Assembly (NCBI RefSeq): GCF_009727055.1
Contig: NC_052350.1
Span: 34,641,176-34,705,175 of the forward strand
Source: Benincasa hispida
Taxonomy: Eukaryota > Streptophyta > Magnoliopsida > Cucurbitales > Cucurbitaceae
DNA: 64,000 nucleotides
Direction of reading: 5' to 3'
Shown here: positions 1 through 11,025 of the stretch, in pieces
Layout of the letters: each line of letters begins with the position of its first letter
Position numbering within the stretch: position 1 is the first letter of the stretch
Notes under the pieces: generated by a model
The model's database searches: none
Seen by the model: only the letters and a program-made list of their open reading frames with translations
Told to the model about the DNA's origin: nothing
Position numbers and translations under genes: made by a program

Positions 1-2636
1 TACTTCTCTATTGATTCATAAATGTGAGGAGCGCGACACAGGCTTTTTGAGTACCTCGAGGCCTGCCACCACAGAATTTGCGTTGGGCCCATCAAGGCCC
101 AACTAATCAATTCCCACTTCCTTCGTCTGAGATCCTATTTGAGTCTTTTTGCAAATAGAAACCCTAACAGAGCTTTTGCATACCAGACTTACTTTCATCA
201 TAAAACCCTAAGAGTTTCCCAGCTTTCTTACTCAGTTCATCCATGGCCGACAAGTCTTCCCATCCATCTTCTTTACCCTTATCACCCTCACAAGCCTAAA
301 TCACTACATGAGAGGCGGAAATCCTTGCAGCGAACCACCGTCTCACCGTTCAGCCACCAACCATCCCACGATTCGCCGGAAAACTTCAGCGAAAGCCTTT
401 AACAGTCATACCACTCTAGTTTAAAAGGGGGCAAAGCTCGGAGAGTGCCCCACTCTCAACATTGTCCTCTGAAAGTGAAAAGAAGAGAAGGAACGATAGA
501 GAGGTGTTTGGGAGTATACTCAGCAACATGGAGAAGGAAGGAGGATTGCTCGAAGCTGGGGTTGTGAGCCAACCATTGCCTTTGGAGGAGGAGATGGAGG
601 AAACATCAAGAAGAAGCGGTTTGGCAATCTCGGATCCTAAGGAAACTGCTCACGCAGAATCCTATGAGGGACCCTGCAGAGTTTCTTTGGAGGAAGTAGT
701 GGCAGAGAAGCAGCCTAAAGTTGCTGAGGAGAAGAAAAAGAAGAAGAAGATCAAAGAGAAGAGGGCTGAAGGGGATGAGGAAGCCCATCCAATCAAGAAG
801 AAGAAGAAGATCAAAGAGAAGAGGGTTGAAGAAGATGAGGAAGCCCATCCAATCAAGAAGAAAGAAAGGAGGACAGGTGAGAAAAGGGAACGCAGGCGGG
901 AGGAGAAGCGCCTGAGGAAGGAGGAAGAGAAGAGAAAAAGGGCTGAGAGCCCAAAAATGGATGGAGAATCCACCTCCATAAGGGTGGATAAGGGGGAGTC
1001 AGCGCAACTGAGAGAATCAATGCAGCCTGAGGAGGAAATAACGCAAGTAAAAACGGTTGCGACTGATGACGGAGAAGATTCAGACATTACCCACTTTATG
1101 CGGCGTCGCAAGGAGAATGTGTCGTAAGGGTCAACAATCGACCCACCAATTTTGCAAGATGCAGTAGAGGAAAAGAAGAGGAGAAAAAAATAGGAGGAAG
1201 AGAAGCAAGAGAAGATGTTGCGGGCACAATAGATCATCGCAGAAGGCGATTTAAGAAGGAAATTACATGATGAAGAGGTGCGCCACAACAACGCAATCTC
1301 GGCAGAGGAGGAAAGAATAGGGCTCGAGGAAGAACAACACATTTTGCTGGCCTCAGAGCAGTTTGAAAAAGAATTTGAAAGAGAGTTGAGAGAAGAGGAA
1401 GAAGAAGAAAGGAAAAAGAAGGAAGAGAAGGAGAAGAGGCACCGAGCAAACATTCAGCACATAAGAGAGAAGAAGGGCAAAGAAATTGTAGAGTGGGAAA
1501 AGGAAGAACAACGCAAGGAAAGGGAAAGGAAACAAAAGCAAAAATCCCGTCTTGCGTTGACAAAAGAAAAGGGAAAAGCAGTAGAGGAAAGCAGTGAGCC
1601 TGCGTTGGCCAAAGGATGTCCATCGAAGAAGAAAGAAAATGATGATATGCTGATAGAGATGATATTTTTCCCTGTGCCAACGCCACTACCGGACTTGATC
1701 ACGAGCGTTGTATTGGAGCATGGATGGGAAACATTTTGCCAATGCCCATCCATCGTCATTCCAAAGGTAGTGTGAGACTTCTATAATGGACGACTCCATG
1801 GCACCAAAGATGCAGTGACCATGAGAGGGGAAGTGGTGTCTTTTAGTGCAAAGAACATCAATGAATTATATTTTATGAATGACATCCCGGATACGCCGGG
1901 CAATTAAATCATTGATGATCCTATAAAAGAATAGATGGAAGATGCGCTGAAGACATTAATGCAACCAAGCACTTAGTGGTCGGTTTCCTTAAAAGGCATC
2001 AGAACCCTAGCGTCCAAGAAACTATTTCCAGAGGCGCGGCTTTGGGTATATTTGGTTAAACGGCGACTCATCCCAACTATACATGACAAAACAGTTTCAA
2101 GGGATAGAGTCATGGCCGCATATTGCATCGCACGCGACATTCCAATCAATGTGGGCCAGTTGATCGCAAGACAGCTTCAAGGTTTGGTGGGGCATATAAG
2201 AGGTCAGTATTTCTTCCCTTGGACAATTTCAAGCTTATGCCTATCATTGGGTGTAGGTATTGAGGAAGAGCCAATGCCAGAAGTTCATGGCCTCATAAAC
2301 ATCAAGATTTTGAGGATGCTTCTCAAGGATTCCCCCCATTGCCCTGAGCTCCTATGAAGAGGCCCATCATTGATTTAAATGCGCCGCAACAACCAAAGCG
2401 AAAGAAACAACACAAGGATGACAAAGGAAAGGAAAAAGTCCAAGAATCATCAACGTAAGATCAAGAAACCTTGGACCCTTTGCCTTTGATAATTCACCCT
2501 CCAATCCCTCCTGCAGAACCTTCTTCCCCACTTCCCAATCATTTCACCAACCTTCTCCTTGCCCCTGACTCACCAAACGCATAACCAGTAGCTCTATCCT
2601 CACCTTCATCATCACCACAATTTTCCCTTCCACATC
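1..2636 (+). mobile_element. Element G, internal region, 5' part (Athila-type LTR retrotransposon)
   Basis: This block matches the internal region of element B (44300-44879 and 50415-52380) along its whole length, including the untranslated lead-in around 30-110 and the 3' ORF. The element continues at 9399 after the insertion of E. Its 5' LTR, gag and pol lie left of the window or are lost. The junction at 2636/2637 is defined by the TG start of E and by ACATC (2632-2636) pairing with ACAGC (9399-9403) as a 5-bp target duplication with one mismatch. Confidence 0.75.
243..2357 (+). pseudogene. Broken 3' ORF of element G, 'putative plant transposon protein' type
   Basis: The best start is the ATG at 243, which aligns with the start of the copy in element B (44526); a stop follows at about 295. 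The readable parts are 462-1127, 1278-1775 and 2052-2357, so at least three stops or frameshifts separate them. The first part is a highly charged Lys/Glu/Arg coiled-coil-like stretch with an in-frame duplication of about 60 bp (KKKKKIKEKR followed by DEEAHPIK, twice, near 730-850). The second ends in a globular part (ITSVVLEHGWETFCQCPSIV) and the third reads INVGQLIARQLQGLVGHIRG. These two segments resemble the domain called 'putative plant transposon protein' that follows pol in some plant gypsy elements. The molecular function of this family is not known to me. Confidence 0.65.
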
Positions 2637-3621
2637 TGTAAAAGCCGAACACTAATTACTTTAAGTAAGAGTAAGTAATGTGATGTCTTCTAATGAGCTA
2701 AATGAAGCCATGTCTTAGGAAGGATAGAGGATGGAACCAAGAAGAAATAAGCTCTTGGGTAGCTAAGTGTAAAAGTAGGACAAAACTCGGTTAGGCTAAG
2801 GAAGGTCATGCTTGATGATGGAATGCATAATAAGCATATGGATGAGACCATGCCATCTAATGAGGTGTAGTGCTGAAGTAATATTGTGAGTGTAGTTAGC
2901 AAAAGAAAGTTTGCTAAATCCTAGCCCTTCATCACCAATAGTGGGCAAGGTGGCATAAGGAGGGTTCATGCTGGATTTTGGGCGGTGATATAAGCCAGCA
3001 GGTCGAATTCATTAGGTCGGTTTGGACAAACTACTTAGGCTATTTGTGTAATTCCAGCGACATTTGAAAGCTTTGTGTTTCTATTTTTTGTGGCTGTGCT
3101 ACTGGAGGGAAAACTCGCCGGAATAAGGCCGGAGAGACAAAATAAAGACGAAGGATTCATTTCTCGGGTGAATCTAGGCCAACAGTGAAGAATTGAAGCT
3201 CTAGGATGAATTACGAAGCATTTTGAGCTAAATATTTGAGGTAATATTTTTAACTCAGTTATAAACAACTTTGTAGAATGAAACTTTTTAAGATGAGGCC
3301 TGAAAATCGAGTTAAATACTTTTGAAGTTTGAACTGGAAATTGTTGAACAAGCAAGCAACTGCTTGAATTGAGGCCAATGATGAAGGTTTGAATCTCTAG
3401 ATCCAACGACGGAGAGTTTTGAGCTGAAATTTTAAGGTAATGTTGCTAACTCAATTCTAAACATGTTTCTTGAAAAGAGTTATGGATTTCGAGTTATGAA
3501 TTTTTGAATTTGAAATAGAGAATATGTGCATAAGCAGACAGTTGCTTGGGAAGAACAAGCAAACAGCTCACCGTAGAGAGCGAGAGCGAGATAAAGAGCA
3601 TGAGGATCTCACTCAGGATGA

Positions 3622-4592
3622 NNNNNNNNNNNNNNNNNNNNNNNNNNNNNNNNNNNNNNNNNNNNNNNNNNNNNNNNNNNNNNNNNNNNNNNNNNNNNNN
3701 NNNNNNNNNNNNNNNNNNNNNNNNNNNNNNNNNNNNNNNNNNNNNNNNNNNNNNNNNNNNNNNNNNNNNNNNNNNNNNNNNNNNNNNNNNNNNNNNNNNN
3801 NNNNNNNNNNNNNNNNNNNNNNNNNNNNNNNNNNNNNNNNNNNNNNNNNNNNNNNNNNNNNNNNNNNNNNNNNNNNNNNNNNNNNNNNNNNNNNNNNNNN
3901 NNNNNNNNNNNNNNNNNNNNNNNNNNNNNNNNNNNNNNNNNNNNNNNNNNNNNNNNNNNNNNNNNNNNNNNNNNNNNNNNNNNNNNNNNNNNNNNNNNNN
4001 NNNNNNNNNNNNNNNNNNNNNNNNNNNNNNNNNNNNNNNNNNNNNNNNNNNNNNNNNNNNNNNNNNNNNNNNNNNNNNNNNNNNNNNNNNNNNNNNNNNN
4101 NNNNNNNNNNNNNNNNNNNNNNNNNNNNNNNNNNNNNNNNNNNNNNNNNNNNNNNNNNNNNNNNNNNNNNNNNNNNNNNNNNNNNNNNNNNNNNNNNNNN
4201 NNNNNNNNNNNNNNNNNNNNNNNNNNNNNNNNNNNNNNNNNNNNNNNNNNNNNNNNNNNNNNNNNNNNNNNNNNNNNNNNNNNNNNNNNNNNNNNNNNNN
4301 NNNNNNNNNNNNNNNNNNNNNNNNNNNNNNNNNNNNNNNNNNNNNNNNNNNNNNNNNNNNNNNNNNNNNNNNNNNNNNNNNNNNNNNNNNNNNNNNNNNN
4401 NNNNNNNNNNNNNNNNNNNNNNNNNNNNNNNNNNNNNNNNNNNNNNNNNNNNNNNNNNNNNNNNNNNNNNNNNNNNNNNNNNNNNNNNNNNNNNNNNNNN
4501 NNNNNNNNNNNNNNNNNNNNNNNNNNNNNNNNNNNNNNNNNNNNNNNNNNNNNNNNNNNNNNNNNNNNNNNNNNNNNNNNNNNNNNNNNNNN
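3622..4592. other. Assembly gap, 971 N
   Basis: The gap hides the left end of A3 and the E/A3 junction. Long open frames drawn across it on either strand are artefacts of N translation. Confidence 1.
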
Positions 4593-4741
4593 AACAATGA
4601 ATAGATGATTACCGCAATGACGACGCAACACGACAGTCAATCTAGAGCTAACTTTCAACCGCATGCGGTAATAAAAACAAACCGCATGCGAATTCATGAT
4701 CAAAAGATGCAGCTGAGCAATGCAAAAGTGGAGGATTGAGA

Positions 4742-4765
4742 CACGTGTACAACTAACGGTTGTGC
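4742..4765 (+). promoter_or_regulatory. G-box plus small hairpin in A3 LTR U3
   Basis: CACGTG at 4742-4747 overlaps a short inverted repeat, GTACAAC (4747-4753) and GTTGTGC (4759-4765). The same place in the B 3' LTR has a perfect 7-bp stem, GTACAAC at 54434-54440 and GTTGTAC at 54447-54453. The A1 5' LTR keeps CACGTG at 49999-50004. Conservation across copies is seen; a regulatory role is inferred. Confidence 0.4.
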
Positions 4766-4871
4766 AGAATTGACGGTCTGATTGCATAACAGAAGGAATA
4801 ATATCCCTCCATCTTCGAAATTGCCATAACAATTAGTGGAGACCACAAGGCTAGAGTCAAAGACCTGCACC

Positions 4872-4879
4872 TATAAATA
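4872..4879 (+). promoter_or_regulatory. TATA box of A3 LTR
   Basis: TATAAATA at the U3/R position. Equivalent boxes are at 7869 (A2, TATAAAGT), 46136 and 49867 (A1, minus strand), and 41433 and 54560 (B). Confidence 0.6.
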
Positions 4880-6138
4880 CCACATAGATTTTAGAGAAAA
4901 GGATGCTACTTGATCTGGGTTAAGTGCTGCAAAAATGTTGAGAGAAAAGGCTGAGTTGAGTGCTTAAGTGAAGAAATCCGGGAAGAAGACGAGATAAAGC
5001 CGATAGATGAATTTCAGATCTAATCTGCCAAACACTCGATTGGAAGCTCTGTGCAAAGATCCCTACTACCGGTGGAGCAAGCCTGAGAGGGAAGCTCTTC
5101 CTACCATCAAATCCATCCTATCCGGCAAGCAGATCTCCATCGAATCAGTGCCAAGACATTGGCACTTGTTTGTATCTGTTCTGTCTCTTTCATTGTTGTA
5201 TTTCACTGTTTCTTTACCTCTGCATTCACAACATGTATCAAACGCTTAATATAGATATTAAATGTTTCGATAGCTTTCATTTACCATTTTCTGTCTATTT
5301 CCGTTCACTCGTCAATCACTTTCTTCATGATGTCTTCTTAATTCCCTGATAAGCAATATGAATTAACCAAGCATTTAATCTGTGTTAAAGATATAAAATG
5401 CATTTAGCTAAGGCATGCTAGACGGCATCTTCACCTGTGAGAGCAGAAGTGAAGATGCCATTCTGATCTATCGAGAGAGGGTTAGACGAATGCGTTAACT
5501 AAAGCGAGTGGTACTTCTAAACATAGAAGCAACCTTGCGTTCATTATATTATTGTCTATTTCTCCACAGACATGTGGGAGCAGGGCCGATCACTGAAAGG
5601 TGTACGCCAAGAGAAGAGCGGAGCAGCATTTGCAGCTTCAACGCAATTGAGAACTTGCACTATTTATATTGTTTATCTTTCTCTTTCTATTCTGTTCATA
5701 AGACTCGCCGCCACATTCCACGTCTTTGCAGACCTTTCACAGCCAGCCTTGACCTCAGCATCTTGTAACATGAAGCTTTTATCTTGTATCATCTAACTTA
5801 GGTTTATCGTATTTCATTTTACTATCACATCTTTACTGCTTTACTTTATTTTATCGCAATTTATATACCTGTATAAACACATTTTTAAAGATTGAAAACC
5901 TGGTCGCATATATCATGAACATACTACAATAACCTAAATCAGTCCACGTGTTCAACCTCGGATCACACCAAGAAACTTGCGGTGGAATTACACTTGGTTA
6001 TATCGTAAGGAAACTTGTGACAACGCATGGCATACTATGTGAACACCCATCATTAATGTATATCTAGCGGTAGTATCGCATCATTTTAAGCATAGAACAT
6101 CATCAATCATACCTATCAAGTTTTGCATTACAAGTTTA

Positions 6139-6156
6139 TGACGTCGTTGCCAGGGA
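6139..6156 (+). other. Decayed primer-binding site of A3
   Basis: TGACGTCGTTGCCAGGGA matches the Athila-type site TGGCGCCGTTGCCGGGGA at 15 of 18 positions, all differences being G/A or C/T transitions. It lies 6 bp after the LTR end. Confidence 0.6.
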
Positions 6157-7308
6157 ACTGGTAACGGGGACATGGACTTGTTCATTCATTCATATCCATA
6201 TTTGTATCAGCGCATTGTTTAAGAATAAAATTTGCGTTACAGGATAAGCACGTGCACATAAGTAATACGACGTCGAGGGATTGAGCAAATTTATTCTCAT
6301 GCTAAATTTTATGTGATTCCAAGCAACTTACTTCTATGATTGAAAGCATGATCAACGCATGATGTTTACTAATGTATGAGTTTTCCAAGTATGTTTTCCA
6401 TGTCTAATGCATGCTAAAGGTTTTTACAAGCTATTTCAACATGATTTAAGCCAAATTATTTTACAAAGTATGAAGCATGCGTTAGGGTTAAAGCTAAGGT
6501 TGAATGAAGCTTGATGTACTATGTTTTAAATACCTAAGTTTGTCAAAGTACATGCGTTGGTATTCCTAAACATAATGAAAAGGGATACTGATGGTAGGGA
6601 AGGTATCCTAATGAGTTTTCTATGCTATATTTGAGAACTATTCTTTTAATGCTCTTCAAGAACTTGATAGCTTAAGTGAGTCGAATAATGAAGGTAAGGA
6701 AGGTATCTGAATAAATGTACCTAAGGTGTTGACAGTACATAGAAAACTTCACATGCATATAGGCAGGTCTGAATGAGAGGCCGAAGTATGGGTCTCTTGG
6801 CCGGTAACAGACGTTGGGAGCTAGAGAGATGTATGCTCATTCTCAACTAGGGAATAATGACGTTTAATGGTGTTTAAGAGTAGTTATAATGTTTATGTTA
6901 AGAGGATGTTGCTTGAGATGCCCTTCGGTATATTTAAAGAGATCAACATAGGGGTCTCTCCTAGCCATAATTCAGTATGAAGAAATCAAAGTATTGGTCT
7001 CATCTAGCCATGGCTTGGCATTGGGAATTAGAGTGATGAATGTTCATTCTCAACTAAGATTCAGGTTTCAGATACAATGGTTTTAAAGGTTTTATGTACA
7101 CGTTTGCTTGGCATATTTTAGTTATAGTATTATGTTTTCGAGCTTTCAGTTTAAGCATGAGATTTATGTTTTTATTAAGTCACTCACTGGGCTTCTAGCT
7201 CATGTTTTCAAATGTTTTCCTTTCAGGTAGCAGTCAGTTCCCAAAAGACTTTTCTGCTGACTGCTCTGCCACTCAAAGAAACAGTTTGAATAAGCGTAAT
7301 TGAAGACT

Positions 7309-9114
7309 TGATAACTTGTAGAAATACAGTTAATTTATGCCACCTTTATTTAGATATTGCGGCCAAAGTTTAGTAATTATGCGCCATTGTATTGAAATTA
7401 ACCTGTATTTGACGAATAATTTATGTAAATGTTTGCAATTACAACCCACCTAAGCGCCAAAAAAAAGATGGGAGAAAGCCAAACTTTACCTCTGTTTTGT
7501 TAGGAGACCAAGTTTCACCGCTTGCGCTCAAGGCTCATGAAAACTAATCAAACGCATCTCTGACATTGCACCCTCAATCAAACCATGAAGAGACGATTAC
7601 CAAGTAAATGGTGCAATGCGACAATCGGTCAGAGTTTATGCTTCGACCCCATGCGTAATTAAAACAACACCGCATGTGAACCCATGATCAAAAATTTCAA
7701 TTGAAGCAATTACGAGACCGCAGGATTGAGGAACACTGTTAAAACTAACGATTGTGCAGAATTGACGGATCTTGAATTGCATAACAGAAGAATAAGTATC
7801 CCTCCATCTGCGGAATTACCATAAACCATCATGTGGGGACCATAATGCCGAGACAAAGGATCTGCTCGTATAAAGTACCCAAGTGATGTCAGAGAAAAAG
7901 TATTGCTATTTGATACTGGCTAAGTTGTTGTAAGATTTTAGAGAGAAAAGCTGAGCTGAGTGCTTAAAGAGGAAGAAATCCGGGAAGAGAACAGATAAGC
8001 GAGATGGTAAATCTCCATATCCGACATGTCATATAACCCTATTGAAGCCACTGTGCAGAACCCCTGCTACCGGTGGAGCAAGCCTGAGAGGGAAGCTCTT
8101 CCTGCCATTGAAACCATCCGATCCGGCAAGCAGATCTCCATCGAATATGTGCCAAGACATTGGCACCGGATTGTATCTGTTCTATCTCTCTTTCAATGTA
8201 TTCCATATTTTCTTTATCTCTTCATTCACATATCATGTATCAAACACTTAGTAGAAATATTAAATGTTTCGATAGATTTCATTTACCATTTTCTGTCTAT
8301 TTCCGTTCACCCATTAGTCACTTTCTTCATGATGTTTTCTTAATCCCTTGATGAGCAATATGAATCACCAAGAACTTAATATGTATTAAAGTTATAAAAT
8401 ACGTTTAGCTAAAGCATGCTAGACAACATCTTCACTTGTGAGAACAGAAGTAAAGATGTCATTTTGATCTATCGAGAGAAGGTCAGAAGAGTGCGTTAAC
8501 TAAAGTGAGTAGTACTTCCAGACATGGAAGCAACCTTGCGTTCATTACGTTAGACTCTGTTTCACCACAGACATATGGGAAACGCGGCCGATCATTGAGA
8601 GGTGTACGCCAAGAGAAGAGCGGAACAGTATTTGTACTTTCAATTCAATTAAGAACTTGCGTTGTTTGTAATACTTATCTTTCTCTTTCTAATCTGTTCA
8701 CAAGACTTGTCATCTCATCCCACGTCTTTGCACAACCTTCACAGCCAGTCTTAATCCTAGTATCTTGCACATAAATCCTGTATCATGTAACATCTAGTTT
8801 AGGTTTATTGTATTTTTATGTCTTATCGCATCTTTACTACTTTACTTTATTTTACTGCAATTTACATATTGTACACACCTTTTATAGATAATTAAAAACC
8901 TAGTCGCATATACCATGAACATACTGCAATAACTGGCACCACTTCCCCGTGTTCGACCTCGGATCACATCGAGAAACTTGCGGTGTGGTTCCATCGTAAG
9001 GAAACTTGTGACAACGCAGGGCATACTACCTGAGAAATCCCTAATTAACGCATAAATAGTAGTAGTATCGCATCATTGTGAGCATTTAATAGTATACATA
9101 CCGAACGCGTTACA
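7309..9114 (+). repeat. A2: solo LTR of the A family
   Basis: It starts TGATAACTTGTAG and ends GCGTTACA, 1806 bp, close to the 1803-1804 bp of the A1 LTRs. AAGAC lies at 7303-7307 and again at 9115-9119, a perfect 5-bp target duplication apart from one extra T on the left. It has no internal region, so it is a solo LTR, the usual product of LTR-LTR recombination. A TATA-like TATAAAGT is at 7869-7876. Element E sequence continues on both sides. Confidence 0.8.
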
Positions 9115-9597
9115 AAGACCTGTATTAGTTAGTACACATGTGTATGTCTAGTGACTAGTATTCTAGATGGGGCTCACTAAATTGTAATATTCATGTATGG
9201 ACAATGCTGCGAAACCCTGTAATGTAAATGTGTTAAGTTCTAAGTTAATATGTTCGTATATCGATGATACTTACGTATTCAGGGTTTGAGCAAAATTTAA
9301 CAGGTTAGATAGGCAGTAAGTGCCAACAAAAGGGTTGGTAACTACTGTAGTCACCACTCCATCCAGGTTATGAGGGTAATCTGGAGCGGGATGTGACAAC
9401 AGCCGCATGTTGATGACCCACGCGATTTGGGCGAAGGCACTTTTGCTCAACCTCAAAACGAAGATGGCAAAACATCGCAGGCACAGCCCACCATTGCCTT
9501 CTTAGCTGCTGAACTTGCTGATATGCGTTCTCTTTTCTCCCATCAAAATGACTTTTTCTGCCAGAGAATAACTGAGGTAAACTAGCGACTAGAAGAT

Positions 9598-9831
9598 TTG
9601 CAACGCAGTGCTGCTATGACAAGGCAGGTGATGATCAATATTCAACGCAACATCTATACGATACACCTGAACCAAAGGCAACTAGTAAAGCGCAACCATG
9701 AATACTTCAACTTCTTGACAACATACCAACATGGTCCCATGGTGCCTCCGCATTTTCAGCAACACCTACATTTCGAAGAAGCTCCTCGCGTACCTCATCA
9801 AAATCCTCCACCTGAACCTCCTCCTCAATAA
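9598..9831 (+). pseudogene. C-terminal end of the G 3' ORF
   Basis: It encodes NIQRNIYTIHLNQRQLVKRN followed by a Pro-rich tail and a stop, and matches the B copy at 52510-52773 (NIQRNIFTIRLNQRQMAKRN). The B copy shows the better preserved upstream coiled-coil segment (FFREAITELQESNAELRNSN). The reading frame upstream of 9598 in G is broken by stops. Confidence 0.6.
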
Positions 9832-10284
9832 CTTTACAATTTTTTTATTGCGGTCATTCTTTTATTTTTATTCCATTCATTATTTGTCTATGTATATAAG
9901 CTAATTCTTTGATTCTTTGTACATGATAAAATTTTGTATTGCGTTATTTGTAATTTTTTGTATACTTGGTTAATTTTTCATACAACTGAGTAACAATTCT
10001 TTCTGTATGCATTAGCCTCTTCTTTATCATCCTTTGTCAATTATTGTGATATTCTTCATCTTGTATTTTGTGTTATTCATTGCGCTGCCATGATGAGTTA
10101 TATGCAGACACTTAGTAAGATTTCCCGCACTTTGTATTTTCTGACTAATACTTAGATAATCTGTAGCAATAGCACTACTTTACCTTTTATCCTTCAAAAT
10201 TCTGCTCAAACCTTTTTTTCAAAATTTTGTTTAAGTGTTTGTCTAGTCTGTCCAAACAATGCAATGAGCACCTTGCGCATCTCT

Positions 10285-10702
10285 AAATTTGGGGGTGGGG
10301 AAGGTCTAAGCAGATGCGACCAAGTGGATGTGGTCATTAAGAAAATGCGTTCATTATCATTGTTAAAAAAAAAATTATATTTTCATATAAACTCCAATGT
10401 CTGCGCAAGGGAATTCCAAAACAATCCCAACCTGATAAGAGTTAGTCGTGAAAAGAACTTGCTCGTAGTTAGATGTTCGCATGACACCCGTGGGAGCAAG
10501 CCAAAACGAAGGTGGGTTTCCAAGAACAACGCAATATGAAAAGAGAAAAATGAGAAAAAGAATAATAAAAGAGTATGAGAGATAACTCCTTGGGCCAACA
10601 AAAGTTAAACTTAGCTGAAAATCAAGAGTTAAAGTTGAGATTGGCACACAACCGTAGTTGGATGTTCGCATGACACTCATGAGAACAAGCCAAAACGAAG
10701 GG
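10285..10702 (+). other. G 3' non-coding region with internal PPT-like tract and two conserved modules
   Basis: AAATTTGGGGGTG at 10285-10297 is a second PPT-like tract about 730 bp before the real one. Two copies of a ~50-bp module follow at 10462-10512 and 10652-10702; each has GTAG-TTGGATG-like, GCATGACAC and GCAAGCCAAAACGAAGG-like parts. The same modules occur in A1, B, C1 and C2. Confidence 0.65.
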
Positions 10703-11025
10703 TGTAACCATGATCAACAGTCTCTAATAAATGATGCAAATTTGACCACCGCATATAGACGCATCAAGTTGTTTTTGCAAGAAGAGGTAAACATTCTTTT
10801 TAAAACTAGAAAGGAATGTTTTAGTAGAGATTTGTTGTATAAAATAATTAAGTAGGGTTTTGTTATGAATTATAAAGGATAGAAGGAAATTGCGTTGTTA
10901 AGTAATGTTGCCTAGGTGGAGCATTTAGAGCAACCAATCAACGCAAAATTTAGGATAGGAATTGAACAATATTGCCTTAGTAGAAGATATGCTTGAGGAC
11001 AAGTATATATCTAGATTTGGGGGTG

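Larger units (their letters stand above)
4593..6260 (+). mobile_element. Element A3: 5' LTR (start lost in gap) plus leader
   Basis: The sequence from 4593 to about 6132 aligns with the reverse complement of both A1 LTRs, with a palindrome pair near 4659 and 4682, a TATA box at 4872 and the terminal block ending TTACA at 6132. It is followed by a decayed primer-binding site and about 100 bp of leader that also occurs after the G LTR (12849-12905). Sequence of element E resumes by about 6290, so A3 is a truncated 5' fragment. The right edge is approximate. Confidence 0.65.
2637..9398 (+). mobile_element. Element E: gypsy LTR sequence inserted in G and carrying A3 and A2
   Basis: The insert starts TGTAAAAGCC and ends GGGATGTGACA, between ACATC and ACAGC, so it has TG...CA ends and a 4/5-matching target duplication. 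No gag or pol was seen. The part at 6290-7308 and the last 280 bp (9115-9398) resemble the reverse complement of the F LTR (57260-58300), including the run TCACTCACTGGGC at 7181 and the closing GTGACA end. It is therefore best read as one LTR (solo, or with its inside lost in the gap) of a chromovirus-like family, enlarged by two A-family insertions. A TATA-like GATATAAG lies near 2989. Confidence 0.55.
9399..11025 (+). mobile_element. Element G, internal region, 3' part
   Basis: This continues the sequence broken at 2636 and aligns with element B at 52380-53998. It holds the end of the 3' ORF (to 9831), a T-rich stretch (9832-10280), two copies of the conserved 3' module, and the polypurine tract AGATTTGGGGGTG at 11013-11025 directly before the LTR. 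Confidence 0.75.

Noticed and set aside
662..1453. Long minus-strand open frame, Ser/Leu/Phe-rich
   Set aside because: It is the antisense shadow of the Lys/Glu-rich 3' ORF of G; purine-rich coding DNA gives long Ser/Phe frames on the other strand.
3494..4832. Open frames of 350-400 codons across the first gap
   Set aside because: They consist of N. The same applies to frames at 59160-60002 and 61669-62801.
5007..5768. Conserved short ORFs in A-family LTRs (RSNLPNTRLEALCK-like, also at 45671-46045 and 49402-49776, minus)
   Set aside because: They lie in the R/U5 leader, repeat wherever the LTR repeats, and show frameshifts and stop differences between copies; the similarity is LTR homology rather than protein constraint. 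Coding use of the leader cannot be fully excluded.
10462..10512. tRNA-derived (SINE-like) origin for the conserved module
   Set aside because: GTTCGCATGAC recalls a B box, but no A box at the right distance and no acceptor stem were seen.
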